Positions 6,195 to 7,205 of a DNA stretch of 7,205 nt are shown piece by piece. The notes under the pieces are model-generated. The model was not told the DNA's origin and did no database searches. It worked only from the letters and a program-made list of their open reading frames with translations. Origin of the DNA: Candidatus Methanoplasma reticulitermitis (GTDB taxonomy: Archaea; Thermoplasmatota; Thermoplasmata; Methanomassiliicoccales; Methanomethylophilaceae); contig JAITTK010000042.1 in the NCBI GenBank assembly GCA_031287135.1, positions 1 to 7,205 of the forward strand, written 5' to 3'. A program made the position numbers and the translations under genes. Positions within the stretch are counted from its first letter, which is position 1, and each line of letters begins with the position of its first letter.

Positions 6195-6980
6195 ATGGAC
6201 ATAACCATATCTTTTCTGATATGCGTAGCGTTGATACTCGCCGTATCCGTGATCGGGGCCTACCTGCCCATGGCAACAAAGGCTTCGGACAGACAGATGC
6301 ATCTGATGATCGCATTCAGTGCCGGAGTATTCCTGGGGATACTTTTCCTGATACTGGTGCCTGAGGCGATGCATGAGAGCGAGCACGGCGGTTTCGATGA
6401 TATGTACGTCATGTACCTGATCCTTGCGGGTTTCCTTATAATGTTCGTGGTGGACTTCCTGTTCAAACATTGCCGTAAATCCGGATGCGGATGCGAGGGC
6501 TGCCAGGATCACCATTCGCATGAGATAACTTCGCTGTGTGCGTTCGTCGGCCTCTCGGTACATGCCTGCTTCGACGGCTTGGCGATCGCCACCGCATTCC
6601 TTGTGGGGGAGGCTGTCGGGTTCATGGTCCTTGTTGCCATGTGCCTGCATAAGGTCGTCGAAGTGCTTTCCCTTTCATCGACGTTCCTGCTGACCGGCGA
6701 CAGGAGGAAATCCCGGGCATATCTGGCGGCGTTCTGCCTCATAACACCGGTCGCGGCCTTGGTCTCGTATTTCCTGCTCGGTGAGGTTGAAACCGATATC
6801 GCAGGACTCGCTTTCGCATTCAGTGCCGGAGTGTTCATGTTCGTGACCATGCTCCACATGATACCGGAAGCATTCCACAGGAAGGACATCGATATCAAGT
6901 CACTTGTCCTGTTGATACTCGGATTGGCAACGGTGATCTGCATAACGTTGATGATGGGGCCGCACTCGCATGCCCTGTAA
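6195..6980 (+). CDS. ZIP-family divalent metal permease
   Basis: This membrane transporter brings Zn2+ or related divalent metals into the cytoplasm. The 261 residues form about eight helices. The binuclear metal site typical of ZIP proteins is visible: SVHACFDGLAIA (121-132, with His123 and Asp127) in helix 4 and HKVVE (152-156) in helix 5. The loop after helix 3 carries a metal-binding cluster, C93, C98, C100, C103, H106, H107 and H109. Helices 2 and 7 share AFSAGVF and a PEA(M/F)H ending, reflecting the internal symmetry of the family. The ATG at 6195 is preferred because helix 1 begins directly after it and a TATA-like element lies 26 bases upstream. An in-frame ATG at 6141, preceded by AAGGTGAG, would add 18 residues with AT-rich codons unlike the rest, and cannot be excluded. 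It diverges from a NikR-like regulator, so metal-dependent control is likely. Exact metal unknown. Confidence 0.9.
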   Translation: MDITISFLICVALILAVSVIGAYLPMATKASDRQMHLMIAFSAGVFLGILFLILVPEAMHESEHGGFDDMYVMYLILAGFLIMFVVDFLFKHCRKSGCGCEGCQDHHSHEITSLCAFVGLSVHACFDGLAIATAFLVGEAVGFMVLVAMCLHKVVEVLSLSSTFLLTGDRRKSRAYLAAFCLITPVAALVSYFLLGEVETDIAGLAFAFSAGVFMFVTMLHMIPEAFHRKDIDIKSLVLLILGLATVICITLMMGPHSHAL

Positions 6981-6987
6981 AAACACC

Positions 6988-7000
6988 TTTTTCTTATTTT
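6988..7000 (+). terminator. T-rich transcription terminator after the ZIP gene
   Basis: TTTTTCTTATTTT begins 7 bases after the TAA stop. Archaeal RNA polymerase ends transcription at such T-rich tracts without needing a hairpin. It separates the ZIP gene from the next gene, which has its own TATA box. Confidence 0.6.
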
Positions 7001-7002
7001 AA

Positions 7003-7030
7003 TTCGACATTTGACGTATATTGACATGTA
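7003..7030 (+). repeat. Short TTGAC-type direct repeats upstream of the acetate transporter promoter
   Basis: TTGAC occurs at 7011-7015 and 7021-7025, with a related TTCGAC at 7003-7008. The exact copies are 10 bases apart, one helical turn, and lie just before the TATA box at 7035. Repeats with this phasing can be regulator or activator sites, but the unit is only 5 bases long. Confidence 0.25.
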
Positions 7031-7034
7031 CAAC

Positions 7035-7042
7035 TTTATAAG
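7035..7042 (+). promoter_or_regulatory. TATA box of the acetate transporter gene
   Basis: TTTATAAG is centred about 25 bases before the ATG at 7064, giving a leaderless transcript. The in-frame ATG at 7058 would be too close to the element, which decides the start in favour of 7064. Confidence 0.65.
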
Positions 7043-7063
7043 TGATAAACAAATTCCATGTGT

Positions 7064-7205
7064 ATGGCTGATAATGACTCATCATCCGCATACAGCATTG
7101 CCAATCCCGCAGGCCTCGGCCTGTTGGCATTCGGAATGACTACGGTCTTGTTGTCACTCCACAACCTAGGACTATTCGGAGTGGACTCCGCGATCCTCTC
7201 GATGG
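7064..7205 (+). CDS. Acetate uptake transporter, SatP/YaaH (GPR1/FUN34) family, N-terminal part
   Basis: Only the first 47 residues are in the window; the frame is open at the right edge. A short polar N-terminus (MADNDSSSAYSI) leads into ANPAGLGLLAFGMTTVLLSLHN, which matches the start of this family: the signature N-P-A-P-L-G-L just before helix 1, then G-x-T-T-x-L-x-x-x-N. Here the second proline is glycine (NPAGLGL). Family members are six-helix channels or proton symporters for acetate and sometimes succinate. In a methanogen this would supply acetate as a carbon source, which is an inference from lifestyle. The start is set by the TATA box 25 bases upstream. Because most of the gene is missing, it is not known whether it is intact. 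Confidence 0.85.
   Translation, partial: MADNDSSSAYSIANPAGLGLLAFGMTTVLLSLHNLGLFGVDSAILSM

Noticed and set aside
6509..7033. 174-codon open frame on the - strand opposite the ZIP gene
   Set aside because: It is antisense to conserved ZIP motifs and its start would lie in the next promoter region; no domain is recognisable.

Overview
This is a gene-dense archaeal window with no rRNA, tRNA, CRISPR array or insertion sequence that I can recognise. The archaeal signature is strong. It has DNA topoisomerase VI (subunits B and A), a class I lysyl-tRNA synthetase, a Sec61-beta/SecG-type tail-anchored protein, and TATA boxes 25-30 bases ahead of start codons. The gene set (NikR-like regulator, ZIP permease, SatP-type acetate transporter) and moderate GC content would fit a Thermoplasmata-related methanogen such as Methanomassiliicoccales. 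That placement is inference, not something the sequence proves. None of the eight visible stop codons is TAG (five TGA, three TAA), which is compatible with a pyrrolysine-using lineage but too few to be evidence.

Layout. Bases 1-1133 (+) hold the acidic 3' end of a gene that is very probably top6B, overlapped by top6A, which starts at TTG. lysS (1128-2681, -) converges on top6A with a 6-base overlap of the ends. lysS and the small Sec61-beta gene (2803-2967, +) diverge from a 121-base promoter region. Sec61-beta then converges on a CPA2-type cation/proton antiporter (3007-4293, -). Next on the minus strand are an unrecognised 433-residue acidic, low-complexity protein (4354-5655) and a NikR-like ribbon-helix-helix metal regulator (5716-6099). 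A ZIP-family metal permease (6195-6980, +) diverges from the regulator. The window ends inside a SatP/YaaH-type acetate transporter gene (7064 onward, +). No gap between genes exceeds about 121 bases.

How the genes relate. The first half is housekeeping: DNA topology, aminoacylation and membrane protein insertion. The second half is transport and regulation. The most suggestive unit is the divergent regulator/permease pair, whose short shared promoter region carries two perfect 10-base palindromes. This looks like a self-contained metal-responsive switch, although the regulator's nickel site has a non-standard His spacing. The acidic unknown protein lies downstream of the regulator on the same strand, with about 60-base gaps on either side, and resembles no family I know. 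It is the best candidate here for something undescribed, but nothing in the sequence assigns it a function.
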